A stretch of 54,136 nt of DNA from Oligoflexia bacterium (lineage in GTDB: Bacteria > Bdellovibrionota > UBA1018): positions 1 through 54,136 of the forward strand of contig CAIRTR010000271.1 of assembly GCA_903881565.1 (NCBI GenBank). Reading direction: 5' to 3'. Made by a program: the position numbers and the translations under genes. Below the pieces are notes generated by a model, which saw only the letters and a program-made list of their open reading frames with translations, was not told the DNA's origin and made no database searches. Shown here piece by piece: positions 1 through 8,840 of the stretch (its first letter is position 1; every line of letters begins with the position of its first letter).

Positions 1-217
1 CCAAACACCCTATCCCCGGCCGTCGAGGGGCTTATTACACAACAAAAGATGAATTGACTATCCCTATTTTAGGATAAATGCCTTTTTCGCATCTGCGCTT
101 TCTGCCTATTTTCGAATATTGAAAGTGCAAAATCGGAAACCCAAAAATAAACTGCAGTCGTTTAAAACGATGAGGATTTAATCATCATCACAAGGCTTGG
201 GGCCCCTAAAATCCCTT

Positions 218-1384
218 TTAGGGATGGACTTTCACGACATCTGAAGTCTGGAATTCCGCCACAGAACCCGCTGTGGAGCGCGACGGAATTCTGACTTCCA
301 AGACTTCAGAATTGGACTCAGGCAGGGCGTTTTCATCCTCGGGTTCAAGCTCCGGTCTCGCGTCAACAGTACAACCCGGCGCGCCCGAAACACTCCCGAC
401 TCGCACGTGAAAATGATTGGCATGACCCGGGGCATGTCTCACGAAACGCGCCATTTTAGCCCAGAACTGCCGATCCTCTTGCGATCCGTGTTTATTGATT
501 TCTTTATTCAACGATCGAATATGCTTACGATCCAGAAAAATAACCCGCACGCACGCATAGGGATTTTGCAGAATATTTTGAACCAACCAGAAATTCGTCT
601 TCGGATCAAAGGTGCGATAAAACTCATTTGGCGTCTGCGCATTTTTTCGCGCCCACAAGAATCCCAAATCGACATCTTGCCCTGAAGTATGTGAAGCATG
701 CCCCTTGCGGCCACTAAGTCCGAGGAGGCACCCCCCGCGGGGAGCGGACACATCGCCCACAAGAAGTTTGACATTGGAGTATTCTGCTTCTGCGTACTTT
801 TGGACGACCTGCCGCCCTAACCACTCAGTCAAAGCGGCCATCCGGTCGGTGCCAAAAGCAACACAGCGCCCTGCATTGCGAATAAGGAGCCGATTCGAGG
901 CCGTGGCCAAAATCGGTCGACCTTGGGCCAAGAACCCATTATTGACCGTGCAAAATGCTTGCTCCGATGATCGACGAATTTCATTATCCAAGAAACTCAG
1001 CACGTCAGAAACTTTACCTGAAGACACCGATTCAACATAGCGCTGTTGCTCTGCCGTTCGCTCGTCACAAAAACTTGCTTTTGCCCGCTGCCGAAAACAG
1101 CTCTTGGCGCGAGCCTTGCGCGTGCGCGCAAACTTCTTACAGCAATGATAGCCGTTATAAGAAAATTCGGGGTTCCACTCTGAACAAAACCCGAGGTCGG
1201 GAGCGACGCCGTAACGCCCGCCATCTTCCGTAAGCTGCACGTATTCAGAAGTGAGCTTTGACTCGGGCGACTCGGGAATAAAATCCGGGGCTGCGCCTTG
1301 AGCTTGAAAGCTGACCTGTAAAAAAAGCGGGACGATGATGAAAGTGCGAAATGTCTTCGCCCAAATAAAACGCTTAACTGTCAC
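218..1384 (-). CDS. mepA: Penicillin-insensitive murein endopeptidase, MepA-like (peptidase M74)
   Basis: Predicted periplasmic zinc endopeptidase that cuts peptide cross-links in peptidoglycan. The protein has 388 residues, against about 270 for E. coli MepA. A hydrophobic signal segment covers residues 11-30. The M74 zinc motif is clear: GHASHTSGQDVDLGF at about 228-242, giving H232 and D239 with the MepA spacing, and HANHFHVRV at 321-329, giving H324 and H326. The extra length is an N-terminal cysteine-rich stretch (C67, C81, C82, C96, C106) and an acidic C-terminal tail. The start is GTG with only a weak Shine-Dalgarno. There is no obvious operon partner; the HNH gene upstream is on the same strand 31 bp away. 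The family call is firm. What the cysteine-rich part does is unknown; exported disulfides would fit the thiol-oxidation genes elsewhere in this window. Confidence 0.87.
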   Translation of the reverse strand: MTVKRFIWAKTFRTFIIVPLFLQVSFQAQGAAPDFIPESPESKLTSEYVQLTEDGGRYGVAPDLGFCSEWNPEFSYNGYHCCKKFARTRKARAKSCFRQRAKASFCDERTAEQQRYVESVSSGKVSDVLSFLDNEIRRSSEQAFCTVNNGFLAQGRPILATASNRLLIRNAGRCVAFGTDRMAALTEWLGRQVVQKYAEAEYSNVKLLVGDVSAPRGGCLLGLSGRKGHASHTSGQDVDLGFLWARKNAQTPNEFYRTFDPKTNFWLVQNILQNPYACVRVIFLDRKHIRSLNKEINKHGSQEDRQFWAKMARFVRHAPGHANHFHVRVGSVSGAPGCTVDARPELEPEDENALPESNSEVLEVRIPSRSTAGSVAEFQTSDVVKVHP

Positions 1385-1415
1385 TTAGCTACAATAAGTG
1401 AGCCCGGCGTATCCG

Positions 1416-1757
1416 TCAACTTTTGTTCTCGCGCGAAGCGCGTGCCGCGCGCTCAGCACGAAGCTGCTCCAAAATCTGATCCACCGGCGTATCGAGTTTT
1501 TTTTCTTGATTGCATTTGGCGCAACAGGGAACCAAATTCGTCTTCGTGCTCGTCCCGCCACGCGCCAGCGGCACGACGTGATCCATCGTGAGTTCAGTGG
1601 GCTTGAATTTACCGTCACAATAATGACACACACCTCGCTTGAGCTGCTCTCTCCCCCAAGGCGATTGTCTCATTTTGCGCGCCTTCTCGCGCTCTTGCTT
1701 AAGCCGCGCGGGATCGACATGGACTGCGTCTAATTCGTAAAAGGGTTTCGTGGCCAT
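1416..1757 (-). CDS. HNH endonuclease domain protein
   Basis: A 113-residue protein that is essentially one HNH nuclease domain. CHYC at about 44-47 and CCAKC at about 78-82 form the structural zinc knuckle pair, and DHVVPLARGG at about 59-68 carries the catalytic His. The N-terminal 40 residues are basic and helical. Small stand-alone HNH proteins of this type (McrA/5mC-HNH-like) are common on chromosomes and in phage, and the substrate cannot be told from sequence. The ATG at 1757 is preceded by about 105 bp without a gene. The mepA-like gene follows in the same direction, but no functional link is apparent. Confidence 0.88.
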   Translation of the reverse strand: MATKPFYELDAVHVDPARLKQEREKARKMRQSPWGREQLKRGVCHYCDGKFKPTELTMDHVVPLARGGTSTKTNLVPCCAKCNQEKKLDTPVDQILEQLRAERAARASRENKS

Positions 1758-1862
1758 CTACTCATCGCATAACACACGCGGAACGTGCTTTGCAGCCACT
1801 ATTCGTGAACCTCATGACCGTAGAGAACCTGCACTGCGGTGAAACCAAGAAAGTGAGGGACG

Positions 1863-2279
1863 ATGTCATCTCAGCCCCAAAGATCCCACGAATCCCACAT
1901 ATCCCACGAATCTCATGACGAAGTTAGCCCCGTAAAAACAGGCCTCCCTGCTTCGGCTTCTGCCTTAGCTTCATCCACCCCCTCTGAGACTCCTGGGCTT
2001 ACCACAACCCCTCCGGTAGCCTCGCCAACCGGATCACAAGAAGGTCGCCCGGTAGAGCGTGAAAAAATAGGAGCGCAACGTCGGGCAAGAGGAACGGCGG
2101 CGATGGATCCTGCAACACGAAAGGAAGTCGCTCGCAAAGGTGGAATTGCGGTTTCCAAGAACCGGCAACACATGGCTGACATTGGAAGAAAAGGCGGCCA
2201 GAGCATTTCTCAAAACCGAGAGCACATGGCCAAGATCGGACGCAAAGGAGGTGCCGCTTCGCGAGGACACAAAGCCTAA
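1863..2279 (+). CDS. KGG-repeat (stress-induced/Con-10-like) protein
   Basis: A 138-residue, highly charged and probably disordered protein. The N-terminus (1-70) is Ser/Thr/Pro-rich with HESH repeats. The C-terminal half has three KGG-type units, of the form ARKGGIAVSKNRQHMADIG, GRKGGQSISQNREHMAKIG and GRKGGAASRGHKA. This is the KGG motif of general-stress proteins such as E. coli YciG and fungal Con-10. A GAGGGA element lies just before the ATG at 1863. These proteins are small and soluble with no enzymatic role known; expression in stress or stationary phase is inferred from the family only. Confidence 0.8.
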   Translation: MSSQPQRSHESHISHESHDEVSPVKTGLPASASALASSTPSETPGLTTTPPVASPTGSQEGRPVEREKIGAQRRARGTAAMDPATRKEVARKGGIAVSKNRQHMADIGRKGGQSISQNREHMAKIGRKGGAASRGHKA

Positions 2280-2298
2280 GTAGCGCCTAAAGTTCGCT

Positions 2299-3288
2299 CT
2301 ATAATTCTAGGGTCTCGCCTTCACACGCAAAGGACCACTCAACGGTGGGGATCGTAATTCCGCTGCGTCGTGCAGACTTGACCTGAGAATCATAGTAGCG
2401 ACGAGCTTGAGATTCGGCTGAGAATATCTTTTGATCATTCGAGGCCGGGTCATGGTGAACAAACCAAACGCGCTTGATCCCTTCTCGAATGGCGATATCC
2501 AAACCGAGAGAGGCCGCTGCATGTCCCCAATCCACTTTTTCAATCGTTTCAGTCAGAGTGTATTGAGCATCAAAAAGCATGAGATCCACGCCTTGATAAA
2601 GCGGCAAATCCTCGCCTAACTCCGTTCGAGAGACGCGGGTGCATTCGGTATCCACACAATGGGAGTAAACCTTACCTGGCTCTTTGCTATCGGGGTTCCT
2701 ATCGTGGATGCGATAACCCCAGCAGGGATCCGGATGATCCAGCTGATAAGGAACCACAGAAAAACCCTGAATCTCGATTGCTTTCCGCGGTTCGAGCGTA
2801 TGATAAACGATCTCGGCGCCCAGCTTCTCAAGAGGAACCGGGAAAAAAGGCTTCTGAAATAAAGTTTTGAAAACGTTCTCGAGGTCAGGTTGAACCGCAT
2901 AGACGTGAATCACGTTACCCGGCACAAAAATCGGAATGAAAAACGGCAGCCCGATCAAATGATCCCAGTGAAAATGGGTCATCAGCAAATGAACTTCACC
3001 TTGGCCCTTGCCACAAGGTCCCGCCATCAGCTCATAGCCCAAGAGTCTCAGCCCGCTCCCACCATCAATGATTATACGCCGAGGGCCCGCGCTCACTTCA
3101 ACACAAAGCGTGTTTCCCCCAAAGCCACCCAAGCCAGGCTGTGAAGCCATGAACCCTTCAGGGTCATTGCCATCCGCGTGCGGACGGCGAGAAAAGTCAA
3201 TCAGGACTTCTCGAATCTGCGCCCTTAGATGATCAGGAGTGATGGGCGCAGGGATTGAACCCCGCGCCCCCCAAACTTTAACTTTCAT
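2299..3288 (-). CDS. MBL-fold metallo-hydrolase
   Basis: A 329-residue cytoplasmic metallo-beta-lactamase-fold hydrolase. It begins MKVKVWGARGSIPAP and GGFGGNTLCVEV, typical of the PhnP / cyclic-phosphodiesterase-like branch. The metal motif THFHWDHLIGLPFF is at about 118-131, with the later ligands likely in LDHPDPCWGYR and LFDAQYT. Members of this branch are often found next to signalling genes and hydrolyse phosphodiesters; the substrate here is unknown. The ATG at 3288 is seven bases from the stop of the upstream His-rich gene, so the two may be co-transcribed. Confidence 0.85.
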   Translation of the reverse strand: MKVKVWGARGSIPAPITPDHLRAQIREVLIDFSRRPHADGNDPEGFMASQPGLGGFGGNTLCVEVSAGPRRIIIDGGSGLRLLGYELMAGPCGKGQGEVHLLMTHFHWDHLIGLPFFIPIFVPGNVIHVYAVQPDLENVFKTLFQKPFFPVPLEKLGAEIVYHTLEPRKAIEIQGFSVVPYQLDHPDPCWGYRIHDRNPDSKEPGKVYSHCVDTECTRVSRTELGEDLPLYQGVDLMLFDAQYTLTETIEKVDWGHAAASLGLDIAIREGIKRVWFVHHDPASNDQKIFSAESQARRYYDSQVKSARRSGITIPTVEWSFACEGETLEL

Positions 3289-3294
3289 GTGAAG

Positions 3295-3642
3295 TTATTT
3301 TGCAGCTGGCTCAGCGGCTTTTTCTGCGCCTTCATGGTTTTCATGGTTTTCATGGCCTTCATGGCCTTTGTGTTCTTTGTGGCCTTTGTGAGGGCATTTA
3401 CCCTTACAGTCTTTGTCCTTCTTCTTACAATCCTTGCAATGTTTTTTGCCTTCTTTACCTTTTTTGCAGGGACAATCCGCTTTGGCATCATCAGCCTTTT
3501 CCGCAGCAGGAGCTTTCACAGCCTCTACTTTGGCAACTTCTGGAGCAGCCTTGGCGGCCTCTGCAGCACCCGCTGAAACAGGCGACGAAATCAACAGAAA
3601 AAAAGCAAACCCAACAACCGTAGAAATTAATTTCAAATTCAT
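3295..3642 (-). CDS. Exported Lys/His/Cys-rich low-complexity protein
   Basis: The start was moved to ATG 3642 because a perfect AAGGAG lies seven bases upstream; the longer open frame adds 21 residues with no ribosome site. This gives 115 residues. A signal peptide (about 1-24, ending near PVSAGA) is followed by an Ala/Glu/Lys stretch, then a Cys/Lys zone (ADCPCKKGKEG, HCKDCKKKDKDCKGKCPHK) and a His/Glu zone built from repeats of GHE/NHE. The composition suggests metal binding in the periplasm, but no family is recognised. The DNA of the His zone is a run of short imperfect repeats (CATGG-TTTT), so its length may vary between strains. Confidence 0.75.
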   Translation of the reverse strand: MNLKLISTVVGFAFFLLISSPVSAGAAEAAKAAPEVAKVEAVKAPAAEKADDAKADCPCKKGKEGKKHCKDCKKKDKDCKGKCPHKGHKEHKGHEGHENHENHEGAEKAAEPAAK

Positions 3643-3730
3643 TTTAATTCTCCTTAGTTGAAGAGTGTAAATAAGAAGATTGCAAAAAGCTATTGGCAAA
3701 ACCAAACAGGCGAGCTAGGAAAGACGACAT

Positions 3731-4219
3731 ATGAAACGTGGACGCCCTAAAGCTCGCTCTTGCGACAATCGCTCTTTTGGACCTCTTGGTGATCTCATCC
3801 GAAAAAACAGAATACTTCTCGGGCTCGGCCTCTCGGATGTAGCCAAGGCTTGTGAGTGCTCTGTTCAGTTTGTATCGAACATCGAACACGGACGCGCACC
3901 TCTACCTTGGGAAAAAGTTTCCCAATTAGCGACCGTACTCAAAATCTCGCTCGAAGATATTCAAGCCGCCAATCTTTCGGTGCGATCAGATTTTCGAAGC
4001 TTCGTTGGGGGCACAACCTCCTCAAGCACGAAGAAGTCTCGCGCGCTGACTCGGACTCGCAAGCCCACCTCCTTTAACGGAACGGCTTCAGCCGTCGCCA
4101 CGGCAGCCCTTGCTGCCAAGGACGCCCACTTGTGCGAAATCCTGAAGCGTTATCAATCCGCCACGGTCGACGTGCGCAAGAAGTTTGTGCGCTCTGCGAT
4201 GCAACTCTTTGATAACTAA
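3731..4219 (+). CDS. XRE-family helix-turn-helix protein
   Basis: A 162-residue DNA-binding protein. A Cro/C1-type HTH covers about 16-75 (LGDLIRKNRILLGLGLSDVAKACECSVQFVSNIEHG in pieces, then WEKVSQLATVLKI). It is followed by a Ser/Thr/Lys-rich linker and a C-terminal helical segment (about 130-162, EILKRYQSATVDVRKKFV). AGGAAAG precedes the ATG. It is divergent from the His-rich exported gene, with 88 bp between the two starts, so it may control that gene. Target and ligand are unknown. Confidence 0.82.
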   Translation: MKRGRPKARSCDNRSFGPLGDLIRKNRILLGLGLSDVAKACECSVQFVSNIEHGRAPLPWEKVSQLATVLKISLEDIQAANLSVRSDFRSFVGGTTSSSTKKSRALTRTRKPTSFNGTASAVATAALAAKDAHLCEILKRYQSATVDVRKKFVRSAMQLFDN

Positions 4220-4231
4220 GAGTTAATTAAT

Positions 4232-4738
4232 TCAAATCGCTCGTTCATAAATTCTAAAAGCCGCCGCGACTCCGTCTTCGGTTTGCGCTGGCTCGTCTTG
4301 AACTTTTCGCCAATGATCTAACGAAAATTCAGGGAAAAAAGCGTCGCCTTCAATCGTGGTATGCAATTGAGTCAGGTAAATCCTTTGAGCGTGAGGCAAG
4401 GCCAACGTATAAATCTCCGCACCGCCCAAAACAAAAACCTCGCTCGCGCCAGAAGTGCTTGATGAAGCGCTGGCTTCATCCAACGCGTCCGCCAGCGTAC
4501 CCACCCAGATCACCTCCGCCACCAGCCCCTCAGGCCTATGCAGGCGACTCATCACGATGTTTTTTCGACCCGGTAGCGGTTTACCCAAAGAGTCAAACGT
4601 CTTGCGCCCCATGATCACGGGATGTCCGATTGTAATTCTTTTGAAACGCTTTAAGTCGCCGGAAAACCGCCAAGGAATTTTCCCCGCTCTCCCGATGCAG
4701 CGATTATCTGCCATCGCGGCGATGAGAGAAATCCTCAT
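4232..4738 (-). CDS. folA: Dihydrofolate reductase
   Basis: Reduces dihydrofolate to tetrahydrofolate with NADPH. It is 168 residues long, normal for bacterial FolA. Visible family features are [17 protein letters not shown] at the N-terminus, the active-site segment [15 protein letters not shown] with the acidic D31, the cofactor segment [25 protein letters not shown], and [15 protein letters not shown]. It overlaps thyA by four bases, so translation is coupled; the pair regenerates the folate that ThyA oxidises. It is the last gene of a minus-strand set with thyA and two glycosyltransferases. Confidence 0.97.
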   Translation of the reverse strand: MRISLIAAMADNRCIGRAGKIPWRFSGDLKRFKRITIGHPVIMGRKTFDSLGKPLPGRKNIVMSRLHRPEGLVAEVIWVGTLADALDEASASSSTSGASEVFVLGGAEIYTLALPHAQRIYLTQLHTTIEGDAFFPEFSLDHWRKVQDEPAQTEDGVAAAFRIYERAI

Positions 4739-5529
4739 ATCGCAACCGGCGCCGAAATGCCTGGATGCGGGTCATAAGCTTCAAGAGTAAAATCCTCAAA
4801 CTTGAAATCGAAAACCGATTTTACCTCGGGGTTTAGTCGCATGCGCGGTAACGGCTTAGGCGCGCGACTCAGCTGAAGCTGGGCCTGCTCCAAATGATTG
4901 AGATAAAGGTGCGCGTCGCCCAAGGTATGCACAAATTCCCCAGGCTTTAGGCCCGTCACCTGGGCCATCATCATCGTCAAAAGTGAGTAGCCTGCAATAT
5001 TAAAAGGCACGCCTAGAAAAATGTCGGCGCTTCGCTGATAGAGCTGACAGGAGAGGCGCCCGTCTGCGACGTAGAATTGAAAAAACGCATGACAGGGGGC
5101 CAATGCCATTTTGCTGATCTCACCCACGTTCCAGGCGCTGACGAGAAGCCTGCGAGAATCGGGATTGGTTTTGATATCGCTAATGACCTGAGAAATTTGA
5201 TCAATCACCTTGCCATCAGCAGTTTTCCAAGCCCGCCACTGAGCCCCGTAAACTGGACCCAGATCCCCATTTCCGTCAGCCCACTGGTCCCAGATTTTAA
5301 CACCATGATCGCGGAGATATTTGATGTTGGTTTCGCCCTTCAAAAACCAGATCATTTCGTGAATGATGGATTTGAGATGCACTTTTTTCGTCGTAACCAA
5401 GGGAAAACCATCATTCAGATCATAGCGCATCTGATAGCCAAATAGGCTCTTAGTGCCCGTGCCTGTCCGGTCCGTTTTTAAGGCCCCTTTGTCCAAAACT
5501 TTGCGCATCAATTCGAGATAGGCTTGCAT
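4735..5529 (-). CDS. thyA: Thymidylate synthase
   Basis: Makes dTMP from dUMP using methylene-tetrahydrofolate. With the ATG at 5529 the protein is 264 residues, the E. coli length, and begins [15 protein letters not shown]; a longer GTG frame from 5553 adds eight unconserved residues. Catalytic Cys146 lies in [29 protein letters not shown] and the closing [11 protein letters not shown] are also typical. No Shine-Dalgarno is visible at the ATG; translation may be coupled to the preceding glycosyltransferase gene, whose stop is ten bases upstream. It overlaps folA by four bases. Confidence 0.97.
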   Translation of the reverse strand: MQAYLELMRKVLDKGALKTDRTGTGTKSLFGYQMRYDLNDGFPLVTTKKVHLKSIIHEMIWFLKGETNIKYLRDHGVKIWDQWADGNGDLGPVYGAQWRAWKTADGKVIDQISQVISDIKTNPDSRRLLVSAWNVGEISKMALAPCHAFFQFYVADGRLSCQLYQRSADIFLGVPFNIAGYSLLTMMMAQVTGLKPGEFVHTLGDAHLYLNHLEQAQLQLSRAPKPLPRMRLNPEVKSVFDFKFEDFTLEAYDPHPGISAPVAI

Positions 5530-5539
5530 GCGAGAGAAG

Positions 5540-6748
5540 TTATTCAGAAACACTGATCAAAACAAGGGCAATCCAATACACGGTGATCAAACCCCAGCCA
5601 TGAAAATCCGTCCAAGCCTCAAAGCCCAAGGCGCGTGCCACCGGGTTTAATTGCAAGATCCACAAGATAAGGACTGAAACCCATAGTGCGGCCCAACGCT
5701 TGAACCATTCGGTTTTGGGCTCACCCCGCACAATCGCCAAAGGAATCGCCGCAGCAAAAAGACTCGCCCAGCGCCACGAAAGTGGACTCACCAGCTGAAT
5801 GAGCAAAAGCCAGGGCGCAAGCCACGCCAAAGGAAACTTGCGGGGACTCACAGGATTTAGCTTTCGCATGTGCAAAATCCAGAATCCCAAAAACAACGCA
5901 ACCCCGCCCCCCATCACCGCAGACAAGCTCACACTCAGCTCATGCCCCGTGAGTCTCCAGACCAAAAGACCAATACTCTGATTGATGTCGGATAAGAAAA
6001 GCGAACTGGGCTGTCCTTTAGCCAGAAGCAAAATCCAATCATAGGTCAAATCCCAGGCTCGCATCGGCCCCCAAAAGAGCAACGGCAAAACCACAAGCCA
6101 GGTCAACAATGCCAGCGCAACACCCGAGAGAAAAATCCTGCGCCTCTTGAGCAAAACGCGTTTCGGATTTTCGCCCGCATCCGTAAGAGACTCCACTTGA
6201 AACGGCGCGATCATTAAAAGCCACGGCAATTTGATCGCGGGCAGACATCCCACCACAAAACCTGCCCAAAAAGGTTTCTCAATTACCCAACGAGCGGCAA
6301 ACACGCCTAGAATAAAAAGGACAAAATCGATCTGACCATAATCCAACGTTTCTAAAACGCCCTTCCACGCGAGGCTGTAGCCCACCGCAAGTAAGGCGAC
6401 CGATTTGAAACTCCGATAAGCCCCTCCAAAAAACAAGGCCGCCCCAAAGCCCAAAATACTCAGCGCGGAAAACAAAAACCAAGCCTGCTCATGCGGGATA
6501 CACGAAGTCATTCCGGCTAAGGCCGGAGAATATTTATAAGGAGAAGAATCCGAAGACACGTAGGGAGAAACCCCCTGCGCCAACCGATCCGAGGCCCTGA
6601 GATAAACAGTAAAATCTCCGGGCGCCCCGGCACTCTGAGGCGAAAAGGCCTTCAAAGGATAGCGTACGAACAGCAGTCCGCAAACAATGAGGACCAAGAG
6701 GCCTGCGAAAATTCGCGGATTTTTTAGAATTTCAGCTACTTTCGCCAC
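5540..6748 (-). CDS. GT87/DUF2029-type membrane glycosyltransferase
   Basis: A 402-residue integral membrane protein with about ten hydrophobic segments. After the first membrane segment it has the DUF2029/GT87 pattern: [20 protein letters not shown] with an acidic D in the first periplasmic loop, then [10 protein letters not shown]. This family uses polyprenyl-phosphate sugars (for example PimE mannosyltransferases) outside the membrane. The acceptor here is unknown. It overlaps the upstream GT22-like gene by 13 bases, so the two are very likely made together and could act on the same glycan or glycolipid. Confidence 0.8.
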   Translation of the reverse strand: MAKVAEILKNPRIFAGLLVLIVCGLLFVRYPLKAFSPQSAGAPGDFTVYLRASDRLAQGVSPYVSSDSSPYKYSPALAGMTSCIPHEQAWFLFSALSILGFGAALFFGGAYRSFKSVALLAVGYSLAWKGVLETLDYGQIDFVLFILGVFAARWVIEKPFWAGFVVGCLPAIKLPWLLMIAPFQVESLTDAGENPKRVLLKRRRIFLSGVALALLTWLVVLPLLFWGPMRAWDLTYDWILLLAKGQPSSLFLSDINQSIGLLVWRLTGHELSVSLSAVMGGGVALFLGFWILHMRKLNPVSPRKFPLAWLAPWLLLIQLVSPLSWRWASLFAAAIPLAIVRGEPKTEWFKRWAALWVSVLILWILQLNPVARALGFEAWTDFHGWGLITVYWIALVLISVSE

Positions 6749-8283
6749 AGATTTTCACCCATCATTTTAACTATAAATGGCTCTGGTAAACCGTCGATGC
6801 CTTTTCCCCTATATTCAAATCCGCCGGGGCAAAACTGTTTTAGCACCGCTTCATCGCAACGCCAAAGCCTGCCTGCCCTAAATCTAAAAATCCGCTCCAA
6901 GGCGCGCGCGGCTGAATCAGGGAGACTCCAAAAACCCAAATCAGAAACCTGAGAAATCCACTCACAATTTGCAGGATTGTCGCGATCAAGCACCAGCACA
7001 CTTCCCTGCGCATTGGCCGCAAGGCTTGGCATGGGCCTGTGCCACACGCAGCTCTGATCACCCCAGGTCACAGCCTCGGGAACAAAGACATCAATCAAAG
7101 GATCAATCCGCGTCACCAGACGCGTGAGGCCATTCAAAGGTCCTTTCATCAGATCGTAAGATCTTAACGTCACTCCTTGGGCGCTATTCCATTGCCCATA
7201 AAGGTAAAGGGGCAGCCAAATAAAATTGATGAGAATGTGAAGCAACAATAAGCTTTTCAAAACCGGTTTCAACCGGGGCACCCGAGCCGTCCACTTTGAA
7301 AGCGATCCAAAGCGGGTTGCGATCAGTGAAAAAACAGCCACAACCAAAATCGGACTTAGCGGAATCATAAACCGCGGCTCCCGATGAGGCGTCCAAACAT
7401 GCCCCACAATATAGGGGGCCGAAAAAAGCAGCAAAGCAGGGTTCTTCAAAAGTGCAAAAGCAAAAAGAGGCACCAACACCAGCGCAAGCCACGGAGTAAA
7501 TAAAAACTCAAACCAATGCCAGTACACGGCCAAAGAATCGTTTCCAAAAAGACCTTCAACCGGGCCATGCGGCTGATTAAATGCCCAGTAAGCCTGGGCG
7601 CTCCCCAAGAATTTTCCATACAGGGCCCAGTCCGCAAAACCTCCCAATATAACGACCAAGCCCACACCCACGACCGCGGCAAACAGAGGCTTAATTCTCT
7701 TGTGCCGATACAGCCATAAGAACAACGCGCCCATGATCCAAAGCGCGCTCGGATAGCGAATCACGGCAGTTAAGCCACCCATGAGTCCCGCTCGAAACGC
7801 CCAACCCCGCCAGACAAAAAGCAGCAATAATGCCGTAGAGGGAAACGACAGCACCTCTAACAGGGGTCGAGAGTAGAGCGTTGAAAATCCCCAAAACAGG
7901 GCAAAAATCCAAGCGAGCGCATGAAACGCTTTATTGAAAACGCTCTCAGAAATTTCTAAGCGGCTTTTACGATAAAATTCTTGGCAAAACTCACGGAAAA
8001 ATACAAGCAGCGCCCAAAACCCCGCCCCGCTCCACAGCGCGATCAGAGATTGAATGGCAACGAGATAGGCCCAAGGATGCGCAAGCGAAACGGCGTCACA
8101 AAGCCGCAGTACCCAAGAAAAAGCCCACGGCACGCTCTGGTTCCGGAGTTGGAGAGAAACCTCCAGAAACGGATGAAGCCTACCGTGGGCCCAAAAATGT
8201 GCGAACTCTAGGACTTGGCGTTCGTCAGGGTGAAACCATTGAAGCAGGAAGGGGACACACAAAAGATGTACGCCCAATCCCAA
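6736..8283 (-). CDS. GT22 (Alg9/PIG-B-like) membrane mannosyltransferase family protein
   Basis: About 515 residues with many membrane spans. Two family signatures of Glyco_transf_22 are visible: FHPDERQVLEFAHFWAHG near the N-terminus (the acidic DE pair of the first loop), and TPHREPRFMIPLSP around residue 300 (the HKE-RF-P motif). These enzymes transfer sugars from dolichyl/polyprenyl phosphate. The start is unclear: TTG at 8283 is the first usable codon, but the frame is open to 8334 with no ATG or GTG, and a CTG at 8301 would give a better first membrane helix. It overlaps the GT87-like gene and lies 47 bp after the CZB gene. Confidence 0.8.
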   Translation of the reverse strand: MGLGVHLLCVPFLLQWFHPDERQVLEFAHFWAHGRLHPFLEVSLQLRNQSVPWAFSWVLRLCDAVSLAHPWAYLVAIQSLIALWSGAGFWALLVFFREFCQEFYRKSRLEISESVFNKAFHALAWIFALFWGFSTLYSRPLLEVLSFPSTALLLLFVWRGWAFRAGLMGGLTAVIRYPSALWIMGALFLWLYRHKRIKPLFAAVVGVGLVVILGGFADWALYGKFLGSAQAYWAFNQPHGPVEGLFGNDSLAVYWHWFEFLFTPWLALVLVPLFAFALLKNPALLLFSAPYIVGHVWTPHREPRFMIPLSPILVVAVFSLIATRFGSLSKWTARVPRLKPVLKSLLLLHILINFIWLPLYLYGQWNSAQGVTLRSYDLMKGPLNGLTRLVTRIDPLIDVFVPEAVTWGDQSCVWHRPMPSLAANAQGSVLVLDRDNPANCEWISQVSDLGFWSLPDSAARALERIFRFRAGRLWRCDEAVLKQFCPGGFEYRGKGIDGLPEPFIVKMMGENLWRK

Positions 8284-8330
8284 GAAGAGAATCCTTCGCA
8301 GAGTCGAGCCAGGCGCCTTGCCAATAAGGG

Positions 8331-8690
8331 CTACTTACCCTCGACTTTTTTACGAATCGTACGCAAGTGCATGACCACGTCATTAGAAGCCTTGGCGTAG
8401 GGAGTACCCGAATCCAACATCGAGCCTGCACCGGCCTTATCGCCCGCATCAGACTTCTTGATCACGTCTGCCGCGCAAACATGAAAAGAGGCGTGAGAGG
8501 TGCGCATCGGCTCATACTCAGGCTCGGCCTTGAATTTGGCCCCATCCGCATAAATCCACTGGCCTAACGGACAGACATTGTCTTTGCAGACGGTTGCCGG
8601 ATCAAGCTTATCTTTGGAGGTCCCATCGATATAGCTTCTGAGTTTCATTTTCCAATTTACATGGGCATTGATTGCATCATCAAAATTCAT
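8331..8690 (-). CDS. CZB (chemoreceptor zinc-binding) domain protein
   Basis: The start was placed at ATG 8690 because AAGGGG lies eight bases upstream; this gives 119 residues. The whole protein is one CZB domain: NAHVNWKMKLRSYIDG near the N-terminus, CPLGQWIYADG at about 40-50, and HASFHVCAADV at about 70-80. These supply the His/Cys/His/His set that binds zinc in this family. In other bacteria the domain sits on chemoreceptors or diguanylate cyclases and senses zinc or hypochlorite; stand-alone forms act in trans or store the ligand. It lies directly upstream of the GT22-like gene, perhaps by chance. Confidence 0.88.
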   Translation of the reverse strand: MNFDDAINAHVNWKMKLRSYIDGTSKDKLDPATVCKDNVCPLGQWIYADGAKFKAEPEYEPMRTSHASFHVCAADVIKKSDAGDKAGAGSMLDSGTPYAKASNDVVMHLRTIRKKVEGK

Positions 8691-8840
8691 TTTAGATCCC
8701 CTTTCCATGGGTTGAGTAAGTTGATTCTAGCCCACAAAATAATCGGCTGTCTGCACCCGTATTAAAATTTTTTTACTAGCCGGTGATTTTGGGAGCTGAT
8801 ATTCAACAGGTAACTGACTAAACTTGCAAGAGGAGCACCT

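Noticed and set aside
204-223. CCCTAAAA/TTTTAGGG hairpin at the 3' end of the MepA-like gene
   Set aside because: The 8-bp stem is perfect but overlaps the stop codon and has no T-run on either strand, so I did not call a terminator.
1863-2279. KGG repeat protein read as a collagen-like or DNA-packing protein
   Set aside because: The RKGG-x-S-x-NR-x-HM unit is the known KGG stress-protein motif.
3289-3661. Three overlapping plus-strand frames of 82-107 codons rich in Phe, Leu and Gly
   Set aside because: They are the antisense of the Lys/His-rich gene; their composition is fully explained by that gene, which has a perfect ribosome site.
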